Of a DNA stretch of 64,000 bases, positions 1 through 11,523 are shown piece by piece (positions within the stretch are counted from its first letter, which is position 1; every line of letters starts with the position of its first letter). The stretch spans positions 682,001 to 746,000 of the forward strand of contig NW_020167532.1 in assembly GCF_001641265.1 (NCBI RefSeq), given 5' to 3'. The notes beneath the pieces were generated by a model, which was not told where the DNA came from, did not search any database, and worked only from the letters and a program-made list of their open reading frames with translations. The DNA comes from Pseudogymnoascus destructans. Lineage: Eukaryota; Ascomycota; Leotiomycetes; Thelebolales; Thelebolaceae. A program made the translations under genes and the position numbers.

Positions 1-1593
1 TCGGTTTATAAAGTATCACTTGAGCTCAGTCGGCTTCAGAAAGAGCTTGCGGAGCATGATATAACGGAGCGCCCGACTGATCAGAATAAGACGACAAAGC
101 TCATATCGATTATAAGAGCCCGCGGCTCTCGATACGATCAAACAGCTGCTACAATTAGCGTTATGGAATCACCAACTTACGCAGTGGTGACGAAAGCCTT
201 CGCTGATTCTGATCAGTTTCTCGACGGAGGCAAGAAGCTGAACGAGAACGCCCTCCAAACCAACACCAATGCGAATACCGGTGGTGGAAGAGGAAGAGGC
301 AGTGGGAGAGGCGGCCATGGTGCAAGCCGTGGCCACAGACGAGGAGGACGTCAAGGAGGAGGTGGTCAAGCACCACTGCTTGAGGACATCACCTGTTATC
401 ATTGCGGTAAGAAGGGTCACTATCGAAGTGACTGCCGGTCAAGAAGAAACGGTGAACCTAAAAGGAACCCCTCAACCGGACCACTTCCCGCTCCTGGTGG
501 GAGAGGTTTATCACCACCCCCTGAAGAAGCAAGAATGGCGGCGGCATCAACCACAGCTTGGATCGCCATCGCCGCCGAAGAAAAAAGCAATTGGCTTGAG
601 GGTGGCGGCTCTCAGGGGCACTCATGGATCGTGGATTCTAGGTGCTCTTGCCATATGACATACGACCGGGATGCTTTTGTCAGTTATAAGCTGCTGAGCA
701 TGTCAATACCGGTTAATATCGCAAACAGTGCATCAATCGAGGCCATTGGCGAAGGGACCGTTGCTTTCAACACCCTTGTGAAGGGTGAGAAACTCAGGAT
801 ATTGATGCACGATGTGCTTCATGTCCCACACCTCGCCGGAAACCTCATCTCGGTGTCCCATCTCCAGGATAGGGGCATCATGACAAGGACGACCAATGGA
901 GGCAAGTTACTTCTTGAGCTCGATGGCCAAGTTGCTGGCGTTGCTGTGTGTGTTGACAAGTCATACGTACTTGACGGCACACAGGAAACAGCTTTCTGTA
1001 CGGTGGTCAACCCACCAAGAAAGCAGGACAAGACACTAGCATTGTCATCGAAGGATGCGATGCTTTGGCATCAACGTTTTGGACACTCAAGCTCGAAGAG
1101 CTTGAGGCTTGTCCACATTGCTGTCCATGGGATGGCTGGCGCCATTAAGGGGATCGAAGACCCATGCGAAGCATGCTTGCTCAACAAGAGCACCAGGGTG
1201 ATCAATCGACAAGCCCCTGAGCATGCAAAGGAAGTCCTCGGCCGCATCCATACTGATATATGGGTCCCATATAGGAGGCCGAACATCGATGGAGAGGTGT
1301 ATTTTATCACCTTCACTGATGATGCCTCAAGGAAATCGTGGGTTTACCTAGCAACGACTAAAGACCAGTTCAGGAAGATCTTCACCGAATTCAAGGTGAT
1401 GATCGAGATAGAGACTGGCCTGAAGATAAAGGTAGTCCAATATGACAACACAAAGGAATACAGGAGGTTACAGACCCTGTATACGCCTACCTACAGCATT
1501 CTATTTGAGTTTACGATGGCGTACACATCACACCAGAACGGTGCTGCGGAATGCCTAAATCATTCCTTACTGAGTTCCCCAGAGTGATGATAG
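1..1593 (+). pseudogene. Ty1/copia gag-pol fragment (gag end, protease, integrase), runs off left edge
   Basis: The reading frame is already open at base 1 and continues to a stop at 1585-1587, so this is the 3' part of gag fused to the start of pol. In order it shows a Gly/Arg-rich stretch, a CCHC zinc knuckle (CYHCGKKGHYRSDC, about 395-436), an aspartic protease start, a GAG-pre-integrase module (WHQRFGHS, CEACLLNKS) and the integrase core beginning HTDIW. The protease motif reads DSR where copia elements have DSG. The integrase motif usually written SDNGGEY reads YDNTKEY, and the third acidic residue lies in AECLNHSL. Reverse transcriptase and RNase H are absent because LTR family X begins at 1594. 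Family assignment is firm. The altered protease and integrase residues and the truncation make it inactive. Confidence 0.85.
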
Positions 1594-2500
1594 TGTAATG
1601 GTGGGTGCACCAGATGTGAGAATCTAGCCACCCAAGGAAGGGATGATTTTACTAAGACAACACACTGTCTTAGGAAAAAGAGCCAAAGGGTCGTAGCTTA
1701 GACTATTCCACAATGCAGCAATCAGGTGTATGATGTAGTGGAGTGGTTTAGACAAGTTGCAACAAATGTTGAGTCTGAGAACTCAGGGATAAGTCAGAGG
1801 TTAGCACCTCACAGACTTTTCAGAAACAAGGAGTAACAAGATCAATGCTTGGAAGCTTGGAAAAGATGTGGAAGTATGTGATAGTCGATTTACTGTATTG
1901 TCTGCTTGCCCTTTCTTAAGGAAAGGGCAATCCTATTTATGCTAAAGGAGTGTAGTTCTCTCATTTTCCAAGACATTCCATGACTAACCAGGCTTGGTAA
2001 CTGTAGTCGACGTAAGAGAATCCCATAGAACCATCTCCTAGGTTCCTAGCCTATAGGAAGTGAAAGGAGGTCCAAGGTTAGAGTACCCCTATAGACAGAT
2101 TATGTCATAACTTAACCAATCTTGTAGGTAACTAAGGAGCGATGACGTGTAATGAATCATAGAGGGTTGTAGAAGCTTCTAGAGCTATCGTTCATGTTCC
2201 TAGGCCTCTAGTTGATAGAGATATGTCATGTGTAGTATTAGCCCAGTAACTAAGGAATGATGTCATGTAATGAATCATAGAGGGTTGTAGAGATATGCTA
2301 TGTGGTCATATCAGCCCAGTAACTAAGGAGCAATGACATAATAAATTATAGAGGGTTGTAGCAATCGTTGAGTAGTATTGCTCTTGTTGTTGGTGTGACA
2401 AGCCAAAATATGTATAGTGACTTGTAGGTTTGAGGAGGAGATTTCTAAGTTTGCTCTTGAGTTTGATAGCAAACTGAGTGCAACGAGTGTCAGTATGACA
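1594..2500 (+). repeat. LTR family X, copy 1 (junction between copia and hAT relics)
   Basis: It begins TGTAATGGTGGG and ends CAGTATGACA, so it has TG...CA ends as LTRs do. Related copies lie at 48076-49013 (minus) and 52595-53527 (plus). The third copy has a clean 5-bp target duplication, which supports the LTR interpretation. Here the flanks (GATAG left, CAAAT right) do not match, and the left neighbour is copia while the right is hAT. The insertion point has therefore been rearranged or recombined. Relative to copy 3 it lacks roughly 95 bp near its 3' part and carries an internal direct repeat. Confidence 0.75.
2128..2361 (+). repeat. Three diverged direct repeats inside LTR X copy 1
   Basis: A ~45-bp segment beginning GTAACTAAGGAGCGATGA and ending GAGGGTTGTAG occurs at about 2128, 2246 and 2319, spaced 118 and 73 bp. 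The other two X copies have it only once, so the expansion is private to this copy. Confidence 0.7.
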
Positions 2501-3048
2501 CAAATGAGAAATACTATACTTGACATTATACAACAATCCACTCTGGCGAATACCTTGCAACAGATGATACATGCAACGGACGATTATAGTATTACGCCTG
2601 CGATCTTTACAATTACAAGAGATAATGCGTCTACGAATACAACTATGCTATTAGAATATGAGAAACTGGCATCGGCGCAACCTATTACCCTGAAACAACC
2701 ATGGGCTTTTACAGCGAAAGCAGGAGACATACGCTGTATTGGGCATATTATCAACATTGCTGTTCAAGCTACTTTAGCTTACTTAAAGGCAATGCCTGAT
2801 GAAAGGGTAGAGGCATACCGGCTTGAGGTTGGGGCTGCATGAATACCAACTACTATTGAAAACGAAATCGTGACTGTTCTTGCCAAGCTCCGGCATCATA
2901 TATATGTATTTCGGAACCGCTGTGGATGGAAAGATGCCTTGAAGAATCAGTGTAAAGCTGCAGGTATTAAAGTCTGTCAGTTGACACTTGATATGCTAGT
3001 CTGCTGGAGCTCAACTTATCAAATGATCAATATGGCTTTAAAGCTTCA

Positions 3049-3285
3049 TGTAAGGATGCCTCCACCCTCAGTGACAGAAAGGATTGGAGTTGGGCAGGTT
3101 ACGGTCACGTGGGGAGAGTTAGGGCAGGTTAGCCGAGTCGGACCCGTTTCGGGTACCTAAGGGGATTGACCCAACGGGGTTCCTCATCATCTTTTTTGTA
3201 TCCTTCGTAGTAGACCTATAGGATAGCATCCGTTTAGCCTCCGACTTGCACTATTACTGTGAGCTGGGTGCCCTGTGTCCTTACA
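3049..3285 (+). repeat. Gypsy-1 5' LTR (237 bp)
   Basis: It starts TGTAAGGATGCC and ends GTGTCCTTACA. It differs from the 3' LTR by about six transitions and lacks a 10-bp stretch present there (near 10636-10645). Confidence 0.93.
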
Positions 3286-3511
3286 TTATACAAAAAAGAT
3301 CACGCCTGCCGGGGACGGCCGTACTTCAATAATATCCCACACCGGAACGACTCAGGAGAACTACCATTACGACATCGACCGCGACTCGGTGACATTTCGG
3401 AGGAGAGACCTGACGACTTCAAATAGCCGTGATTCCAGAGATCTCGCTTCAATTCAGGACTGACTCGTAGTCAATGAGGACCACTACCTTACCGACGTCT
3501 CAAGAAGAGCG

Positions 3512-4210
3512 TTGATATGGGGAACTACAACCGGCCTGGCTAAGACCTACCTAGAGCCCCAATACCTGTCCACTACGCATGGGTTCCACAGTGCTGACAA
3601 GATGATGGACCTACTAGGTTCATACTACCTCACAGGCAACGAGACGGAACAGGCCAGGAACCTCTTCGACGACCTGCAAATGGGAGAGAAGGGGCATGTT
3701 AGGGAAACGTTCCCAGAGTTCAAGGTTCATTTCCAAAGTGCAGCTATCATAGGACAAGTCTCCGAGTCGGAATGGTTTCGGTACATGTGGAACAAGTTGA
3801 CTCCCCAATTCCGCAGCCGCGTCGCGATCATTAAAAACCAATGGAATGGAGACTACCAGACCATGGTACGAGAACTTACTGCCTTAGATCAGGAACAGCA
3901 CCAGAACAACGAATTGAATCCGCTACCCGCTCTCGCAAGGACGTCCACACGTACCATGGATACGGCAAAGGCGTCAGCATCGAAGCCGACTCGAGCCACA
4001 CCCGCTCTGTTCACCCGAACCACGTTCCTCCCCAAGCCAACGATGCCGGAGCGTGTGAAGACCGCAGTCCCAGCATCCTCAGGGAACTGTTTCAAGTGTG
4101 GCAAGCCCAGCCATTTCCAGGACAAATGCCCCCTTAATGCTACTATCAACGAAATCGACCGTAACAACCCTGAGGCAGAAGAACAATGGGAGGAAGCCAT
4201 GGAACTTTAA
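3512..4210 (+). pseudogene. Gypsy-1 gag remnant with CCHC knuckle
   Basis: This 232-codon open frame matches the capsid part of fungal gypsy gag proteins: a helical region around NETEQARNLFDD, then FPEFKVHF and NKLTPQFRSRVA. A Pro/Thr-rich linker follows, then one zinc knuckle, CFKCGKPSHFQDKC, near residues 193-206. The natural start is not evident, because the bases between the LTR and 3512 are not open in this frame, so the N-terminus is probably lost by frameshift. In the full element Gag would package the RNA. Assignment rests on the knuckle plus position directly upstream of the protease. Confidence 0.8.
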
Positions 4211-4212
4211 TC

Positions 4213-6480
4213 GGATGCGTCCCCCGAGGAAAACGATGAGCCCTAGGAGAAGGCTCCTTCCTAGGTCTATGCAAATGTGACCTGTGAGGACTAGACTTAC
4301 GAGAACTCCTGGGAGGTACCCAGTTCTTAGTCGACACGACCCTGAGTATGAATGGACTCGGGGTGCAAACAAAGTCCCTAGCAGACACAGGAGCAAATGG
4401 CTACCTCTTCATTAACAAGCCTTTCGCAATACGAATGTCAAAAGCGCTTCAGAGCCCCATACGGAAACTACCCTACTCTGTACCCATACGTGGATTTCAG
4501 CGCAAAATCCAAGGCCACGTATCAGAGTATATTCGGTTACACTTAACAGTCGAAGGACGTCGGATATATAACTGCCCCTTTGTACTCCTGGGCCTCGGAG
4601 CACAAGATGTGATAATTGGGAAGAAGCTTTTCAGCCGCTTCCGAATACTACTCGACTCTGCAAAGAGCTGGTTAGTATGGCCAAAGGAGTACCCGCCGAC
4701 TCCTAGCTGGAGCAGGAGATCACCTTGCCCTACTACACGCGAGAAACGTCCATTCAACATCCCACATACCAACCGGATGCGAATCGCAGGGATGCTGCAA
4801 TCCACCGCGAAGACAGACACCACGCAGGCGGACGCTCGATGAACATGAAAGTGATAACTTCAGGCTATGAAGAGATCACTGATATGCCACCGAGTCCTAC
4901 CTGAAACCAAGAGGTTTCTCCCCCACTACTAGTGAAACTGAACCTAGTTTCACACCCATACGGATATGCGAAATCAGTGCCAATGCCTTCCATCATGAGA
5001 TGATGCGAAGTGACTCCGAGTTCTTTCAGACTAGCATCTACGAAATTGACCAGATCATCCATGAAAAGGAGTTGGTAGAGGACGAAGAAACGCTCCGTCT
5101 CATCCAGCAGAAGCTTCCGCATATGCACCGGAAGTACACCGATGTCTTTTTAAGTTGGAATCAGATCGAATCCCCCCACACCGCATATATGACCACAAGA
5201 TACAGCTCGAAGCCCCTTTACCAAACGCTTTCTCCCTGTTATATCGACAGGGCACCGAAGAGCTTAAGGCTACCAAGCAATACCTGTTAGAGAACCTAGA
5301 GAAAGGCTTCATCATAAACAGCAACAGCCCCTTCACGTCCCCTATCCTATCTGTAAAGAAAGCGGATGGCAAATTAAGATTTTGCATCGATTACCGGAAG
5401 TTAAATGGTCTCACCCGGAATGATCCCTACCCCATCCCGCGTATCGACGAACTACTAGGACGGGTGTCGAAAGCAAAAATCTTCACGAAGCTAGATATCA
5501 GACAAGCCTTCCATCGCATACGGATGCACCCCGACTTGGAAGAGTACACGACCTTTCGGACTCTCTATGGATCCTATAAGTGCAAAGTACTGCCGTTTGG
5601 ACTAACGAACGGTCCCGCAACCTATCAGCGGTATATGAATGACGTCCTGATGCAATATTTAGGCGACTTCTGTACCGCATACTTAGACAACATCCTAATC
5701 TATTCAGAGGACCCTACGGAACACATAGAGCATGTGCATAAGGTCCCACAGCGTCTCCGAGAAACTGGACTCCAAATGCGAGTTCAACGTCACCAGGACA
5801 AAATACTTGGGTTATGTTCTCACTACCTCCGGTGTCGAAGCGGACCCTGACAAAATTGAACCCCTTTGTAACTGGATCCGACCGACCACTGTTACGGGTG
5901 TGAAGTCCTACCTGGGATTCTGTGGCTTCTATAGACAATTCATTCACAATTTTGGCAAAATAGCAAAGCCCCTCACCACCATCACTAGTCCCTCGGAGCA
6001 GTTCCGATGGACAGACAAATGCGAGGCTGCTTTTGAGGAATTGCGCTGGCAACTCCTAGCAGTACAGGCACTTCACCACTTCAACCCCAAATTGCCTACG
6101 AAGCTGGAGACAGATTCCTTCGATGGAGTCGTAGCTGGTGTCCTCTCCCAAGAACACCCTCGTTCTACAGTCATGTCCTATCCGGACACGAGATCAACTG
6201 GGAGATCTATGACAAGGAACTATTCGCAATAGTAAAGGCCTTCGGATAATGGAGGCCCGAGTTGGCTTCGGTGCGCCACTGAGTCGATGTCTACACTGAC
6301 CACCGTTTACTAGAATATTTCATGTCTACCAAGGTTCTCACCACGAAGCAAGTTCAGTGGATGGAACTAACTTCTGCATTAGGTACACCACAGGCAAGAA
6401 TAACCAGAAGGCAGGTATGCTAAGCCAAAGAGACCAAGACTTGGTAACGCAGCAGAAAGTCAAGCTTGATAGTAGGGCGA
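4213..6480 (+). pseudogene. Gypsy-1 pol remnant: protease, reverse transcriptase, RNase H
   Basis: The protease lies at about 4348-4690, with the catalytic triad DTGA (LADTGANGYLF) and the downstream DVIIGKKLF. Reverse transcriptase is at about 5155-5850: FCIDYRKLNGLT, TKLDIRQAFHRIRM, LPFGLTNGPATYQR. The active-site box reads YLDN where YxDD is required, which by itself should abolish polymerisation. RNase H with the connection region follows from about 5732 (YLGYVLTTSGVEADPDKIE, then FCGFYRQF). Frames change between modules and internal stops occur. The region ends where solo LTR Y copy a entered after 6482. Confidence 0.88.
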
Positions 6481-6482
6481 GG

Positions 6483-6957
6483 TGTAACGCTGACTTCTAA
6501 ACGATAGAAGACACAGAGGTTCTCTTGCGTAAAGGTTTACTTATCAGAGGAGGCAGGGGATCAGACACAAAGGCTTCAAGTAACACGTTACTAGTATATA
6601 ACAAATACTGTATTGAGTTGAGCACGAAGCTCCTATCTAAGGAAATACTATCTACTTATATAGTGGCGTCGTGCCTAGTGGACTCTTGGGAACTCACTCG
6701 AGTCCTCAGAGTCCTGGACTCTTAGGACTCTTCTCATCATCCTGCGAGTCCATCACGTGCCTAGTGGACTCCTGGGAACTCACTCGAGTCCTCGGAGTCC
6801 TGGACTCTTAGGACTCTTCTCATCATCCTGCGAGTCCGTCACGTGATACTTTCGGAACTACTATTCCCTGCTGCCCCTCCAGGTACCAGGGCCGGTCTCA
6901 TGCGACCTCCCTCCTTCCTGTCCTGTAGTTGGCCAGCCTTCTTGTTCCATCGTAACA
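6483..6957 (-). repeat. Solo LTR family Y, copy a, TSD CGAGG
   Basis: In plus-strand reading it begins TGTAACGCTGAC and ends CATCGTAACA. The 5-bp duplication CGAGG flanks it exactly (6478-6482 and 6958-6962). It is inverted relative to copy b and inserted in Gypsy-1 pol. It carries an 86-bp tandem duplication. Confidence 0.93.
6671..6842 (-). repeat. 86-bp tandem duplication inside LTR Y copy a
   Basis: Unit 1 (6671-6756) and unit 2 (6757-6842) both begin GTGCCTAGTGGACTC and differ at only a few positions. The segment is rich in GGACTC/GAGTCC words that are not obvious in the other Y copies. Confidence 0.85.
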
Positions 6958-6962
6958 CGAGG

Positions 6963-8473
6963 GTATTGTTAGGTCCAAGCTGCCTGCACCCCCGAATCAG
7001 CACCGAACTAGCCGAGAGCTACATAGCATCCATTAATTCGATGGACATCCCCAAGCCCCAGATGCCTTTCGATTTAATAGAGGATTTATGTGAGGACAAC
7101 AGAGAGTCATTTACAGAAACACGTACGAAACACCCCCTACCTGACAGGTTCACGTTGAACGGCCGGCTTCTTCTATACAAAGGCCGGCTATGTGTAAATC
7201 ACCACACTGAGCTATGTACAAAACTAATCCGAGAAGCGCATGACCAGGTGTCAGTGGCACATCCTAGCGGCCAGAAAACCTATCAATTGATTGCTACTGG
7301 GTCAGGATGGAAGCGGATTGTTTGCGCTATGTGAGGAATTGTGTGACATGTCGGCTTTCTCATACCAATGTCACCAAGCAACAAGGATTCCTACACCCGC
7401 TGCCCGTACCCGAATATCCTATGCAACACCTCACCATGGACTTCAAGGAGTTCCCAAGGGACAAGCATGGATACGACAGCATCTTAGTGTTTATGGACCG
7501 ACTCGGCAAGAGTTCAGTGACCATACCTTGCTACAAAACCACAACTGCCCGGCAAATGGCACAATTGTTCATCAAATGGATATACTGATTCGGACACACA
7601 CCGGAGTAAATTGTAAGCGACCGCGGACCCCAATTCGTATCATCCTTTTGGCAGGAGTTCTGCCGAATTATCAGTGTTAAGGTTAAGCTGTCGACTGCCT
7701 ATCATAAGCAGACCGATGGACAGACGGGAACCATGAACCGATACATCAATCAGAGACTGAGGCCTTTGGTATCCCATTACCAGGATAACTGGAGCGAACT
7801 CATCCCCATAATGGACCGTGTGCAAATGACACTCCCCTATGCCTCCATTGGCATGACCCCCTACCAACTCAAGTATGGAACCGATCCGTGTACGAGTTGG
7901 GATTGGAACACCCCAAAAAGCACCAACCCCCAGGAGACCCTAAAGTGGGATGAAGCCAAGGCGGTTGCAGACTGAATGCATACCGCATGGGTCCATGCAA
8001 AGGAAAACATGTCAAAGGCACAAGAGGAAATGTCTAAGCACGCGAATCAACGCCGAAGGGCCATTGACTGGGACGTAGGAGATAGAGTGTACCTATTGAC
8101 CAAAAATTTGAAGAACTCCCACCCTAGCCGCAAGTTGGGCCAACAATGGGTCGGACCATATACGGTGTTTAAACGGATTGGGCACGTGTTTCGATTGGAA
8201 CTACCTATCGGTTCTCAAATACACAATGTGTTCTCACCAGACATCCTCATGAAGGATCCAAACAACCCCCTACCTAGTCAGGATCCGCCTGAGCCTAGCA
8301 GCGAAGTGATAGACAGAGAGTTTCACACGGAATACCAAGATTTACCAGGTCCACCTCGAGAACTACTCGGATGGGTTACGGCATGGGAGACGGGCGAGGA
8401 ACAAAACTATGATCACGGGAGGGACGACAAAGTGGAAGAAACAGAGTCGTTGCTATCTACGACTCTAAACTAA
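6963..8473 (+). pseudogene. Gypsy-1 integrase remnant
   Basis: The N-terminal HHCC zinc domain is split over a frameshift near 7290 (HHTELCTKLIREAH, then YVRNCVTCRLSH). The catalytic core shows the first acidic residue in LTMDFKEFP, the second in VSDRGPQF and the third region near HKQTDGQT. A C-terminal module (WVGPYTVFKRIG, FSPDILMK) follows. In-frame TGA codons at about 7586-7588 and 7973-7975 interrupt it. A chromodomain, common in this lineage, was looked for after about 8290 and is not recognisable. Confidence 0.88.
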
Positions 8474-9287
8474 AATACCCTCTGAGCCAGGGCGCACTCA
8501 CCACCGTAACTCTTGTGGGAGTCACCCTTTCCAAACGTCTCACCGGCGTCGCAACAAGCGGCTACCACCGAGAGAGACGAAGGGTCAAAGCGACCCCACA
8601 TGAAGAGTCAGGTCCGAGTCCCCTCCGACACAGGGCCTCCCTCCATCCTATGCCCCATCCTCCTCCACCCCATACTGGGCCCCAAACACATCCCCCTCAA
8701 CCTCACCACCCCCACCACCCCCCTTCTTCCTCCCCCCAGCGCAGTCTGGAACTGTCGTGGTGACAGCGACGGCAGGAAGCCTGCCCACGGCAGCCACCAC
8801 TTCCCCCAAAAGAGCCGGCACACTCCCCTGCTCCATCCGAAGATGGCGCAGTGATGACCAGATTTGCTGAACTGAATCAGCACCGAAACAACACAGGACA
8901 GGGGGATACTCACAGCCAGACCCGCCTCGAGGGCGGCATGCATTGCGCGGAGCTCCTCGTAGGAGTTTCGCTCGGCGGCCGAGTGGAATTTCGGGACACT
9001 TTGGGGAGCTACAAGGGCCACCCGGTTTGCCTCTGCAGCAGCGGCTTCGACGGCGACGGGGTCCCAAGGATCTGCTGCTTCAGCAGCAGCAAGGACGCAG
9101 TATTCCTCGTCGAGGAACCAGGGCAGCTATGCAAATGGTTAGCAAAAGCCAACAGAGACAGAACACCACAAGGGAACTCACCAGAACGTAGGTGGAGTGC
9201 TGCGCCATGCAGTACTCGCACTTGGAGAAGGCGGGGGACCAGACACAATCGTGGTCCTTGATGCCACGAGCTTTGGCCCGAAGGCAG
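8474..9287 (+). other. Gypsy-1 3' untranslated internal region, first part
   Basis: GC-rich sequence between the end of integrase and solo LTR Y copy b. Several open frames overlap on both strands, but none shows a recognisable motif or codes convincingly, so I call no gene. Confidence 0.5.
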
Positions 9288-9292
9288 CACAG

Positions 9293-9690
9293 TGTTATGG
9301 CTACAGTAACATGATGTCATGGTTACAGGACCAGGGCCTAGTAACGTGACGTGTGAGTCACAGGGGGTAAGCAGGGTAGGCTGCCATGTGACGGGACTAA
9401 TGGATAGTTGCAGAAACTAGTGGATATTGGATAGTTGAGCTATCCACGAACTATCCTGAATATCTAGCTATCCGCCAACTATCCAGATTACCCATGAGGC
9501 ATGACGCCACTATATAAGTAGATAGTATTTCCTTACATAGGAGCTTCGTGCTCAACTCAATATAGTATTCTTTACAATACTGTAACGTGTTACTTGGAAA
9601 GCCTTTGTGTCTAATCCCCTGCCTCCTCTGTCAAGTCAACCTTACGCAAGAAACCTCTGTGTCTTCTATCATTTAGAAGTCAGCGTTACA
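9293..9690 (+). repeat. Solo LTR family Y, copy b (398 bp), TSD CACAG
   Basis: It begins TGTTATGGCTACAG and ends CAGCGTTACA. Perfect 5-bp duplications CACAG lie at 9288-9292 and 9691-9695. A TATA box (TATATAAG, 9511-9518) lies about 180 bp from the 3' end, as expected of an LTR promoter. Confidence 0.93.
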
Positions 9691-10052
9691 CACAGGAAGA
9701 GGACATGGAACATGCCCGACAAAGCTCCTGTGGGAGTCGGAATCGGCATTGCAAAAGTTGGAATTCTGCGCAGAATCCCGTCAGCCCAGCACACGTTATC
9801 ACCCCCGCGCCAACGCGTTCCCATCACCTACTCGTTCTTGTGGATTGGAAATATCCTATCCAATTTGTCAGTGCACCGTCGGACAATCCACGAGAAGGGG
9901 TCACTTACAGTTCTCAGATGGGTGGTCGCTGGCGTTGTTGTTGGAGACAACAAGAAGAAGTGGACGCGGCTGCGTACTCATAGTCTGGCTTACAACAATG
10001 AACTCCAAATTGGGTTAGCGCAGCCACTTCTCCTTTCATACGTAGGACAGTC

Positions 10053-10210
10053 CAACCTGAACGCTTCGCGGATGCGATTCGGAGTCCACTCGGACCACCA
10101 GAAATGCACCCCAGAGTGAACAAAGCAAAGCTCAACCCGAACATTTTGCGGATGCGATTCAGAGTCCACTCGGACACCACGAATGTACCCCAGAGCGAAC
10201 AAAGCAAACT
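10053..10210 (+). repeat. ~80-bp direct repeat (x2) upstream of the Gypsy-1 3' LTR
   Basis: The words GCGGATGCGATTC, GAGTCCACTCGGAC and GAACAAAGCAAA recur with a period of about 79-80 bp in two adjacent units. Confidence 0.8.
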
Positions 10211-10431
10211 CTGGTTTCGCACACTAACGGAGTCGATATGGCACAGCTCTAGCATGACATACAATGCACCTTCCCGACACGGCACATAAACAGGGTTGTT
10301 ACAGATGCAATTACAAACAGAATTCCTGCCAACATAGAATGCTCTTCTCACAGATACCATTCGGAGATGTTGCGGAAATGATTCTCACAGCGTGTTTCGC
10401 GGACAAAACACTCTCTTAAGAGGGGGGGTAG

Positions 10432-10678
10432 TGTAAGGATGCCTCCGCCCTCAGTGACGGAAAGGATTGGAGTCGGGCAGGTTACAGTCACGTGGGGAGA
10501 GTTAGGGCAGGTTAGCCGAGTCGGACCCGTTTCGGGTACTTAAGGGGATTGACCCAACGGGGTTCCTCATCATCTTTTTTGTATCCTTCGTAGTAGACCT
10601 ATAGGATAGCATCCATTTAGCCTCCGACTTGCACTCTCATATGCTATTACTGTGAGCTGGGTGCCCTGTGTCCTTACA
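10432..10678 (+). repeat. Gypsy-1 3' LTR (247 bp)
   Basis: It begins TGTAAGGATGCC and ends GTGTCCTTACA, preceded by the polypurine tract and followed by the target duplication CTTCA (10679-10683). Confidence 0.93.
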
Positions 10679-11416
10679 CTTCAGGTTCCGATTACAGCTT
10701 TATGCACATTACAGCAACTTGATATTAGTATGAGGGATATCGCTTTAACAGCAATAGATTGGGCTACGTTACATGACTTATTAAAGCTATTCTATATCTT
10801 TATCCGCCTAACTGAGAAGCTACAGGGCTCTTCTTATCCAACTCTTAACTATGCTGTTCTGCAGTATATGAGAATGTCAAGAAGCTTGAAGATATGAGAA
10901 GGGAGCTACCAGAACGAAGCCCAATTGCTAATGCTACTTCGATTGCATTAAAGAAGCTTAATTATTACTATACTCTAGCTACGAATCAGCAACAGAGTCA
11001 CTCTACGATTGCTACAATTTGTGATCCTCGGTATAATTTCAATGTTTTCAATATCATATGGAAAGACAGTACACAATCGATCAAAAAGAACAGGGCAAAG
11101 GCACAGTGGCAGGACTGCTTCTACCGATATTCAGGCTGCGAGTCTGATATTCAAGCAGCAAACGTTATTAATAGTTTCGAAGATGAGGATCTAGATCCAG
11201 AGCAGCAAGCTATGAGTATCGATATAGACTCAGAAGACATGCTATACGTATCGCAAAGCCATCACGATACTGAGTCAGAATGGAAGCGATGGATGAAGGA
11301 GCTGACGGAACACAGATATGAGAATTACGGCCTTTAGTAATTAAGAGACTTTATTCTAGTTATAATCGCTGTAAATACTACTGTTATCCACAGTTCCCCT
11401 TTAGCATCTAGGTGGC

Positions 11417-11467
11417 TTTGTTATACAAAGAGTAACAACATTCTTTGTTACTCTTTATGTAACAAAG
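11417..11467. repeat. Imperfect hairpin (about 23-bp arms)
   Basis: TTTGTTATACAAAGAGTAACA is followed, after a short loop, by TTTGTTACTCTTTATGTAACA. About 20 of 23 positions can pair. It lies between the hAT relic and the gene island and could be a terminator-like structure or a small element end; nothing decides. Confidence 0.6.
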
Positions 11468-11523
11468 AATAACATCAGCGTCTTAACCCATCCCCCTACC
11501 CTCAAAACACACCATACTGAAGA

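Larger units (their letters stand above)
3049..10678 (+). mobile_element. Complete Ty3/gypsy LTR retrotransposon (Gypsy-1), with two nested solo LTRs
   Basis: The element is bounded by two near-identical LTRs (3049-3285 and 10432-10678) and flanked by the 5-bp target duplication CTTCA at 3044-3048 and 10679-10683. A polypurine tract (AAGAGGGGGGGTAG, 10418-10431) sits immediately before the 3' LTR. Internal order is gag, protease, reverse transcriptase, RNase H, integrase, which is the Ty3/gypsy order. All genes are broken by stops and frameshifts. Solo LTRs of family Y are inserted at 6483-6957 and 9293-9690. I could not identify a primer-binding site after 3285 with confidence. Confidence 0.95.
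2501..11337 (+). pseudogene. hAT transposase relic (hAT-1), split by the gypsy element
   Basis: Segment 2501-3048 encodes residues matching the middle of the intact hAT transposase at 23708 (ITRDNAS, then YVFRNRCGWKDALK and LTLDMLVCWSSTYQM). Segment 10684-11337 continues with VPITALCTLQQLDISMRDIA and CDPRYNFNVF. The two halves join exactly at the 5-bp target duplication CTTCA of the gypsy insertion. The N-terminal part is missing because LTR X abuts it at 2500. There is an in-frame stop at 2840-2842, a frameshift near 10890, and loss of the C-terminal dimerisation region after 11337. It is related to, but clearly diverged from, the hAT-2 copies. Confidence 0.85.

Noticed and set aside
2417..2842. 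141-aa ORF as a gene
   Set aside because: Its first 28 codons lie in LTR X and the rest in the hAT relic; it is a chance fusion.
8515..9261. Overlapping ORFs in the Gypsy-1 3' region as an extra gene
   Set aside because: Open frames on both strands in GC-rich DNA without motifs; no env-like features such as a signal or membrane segment.
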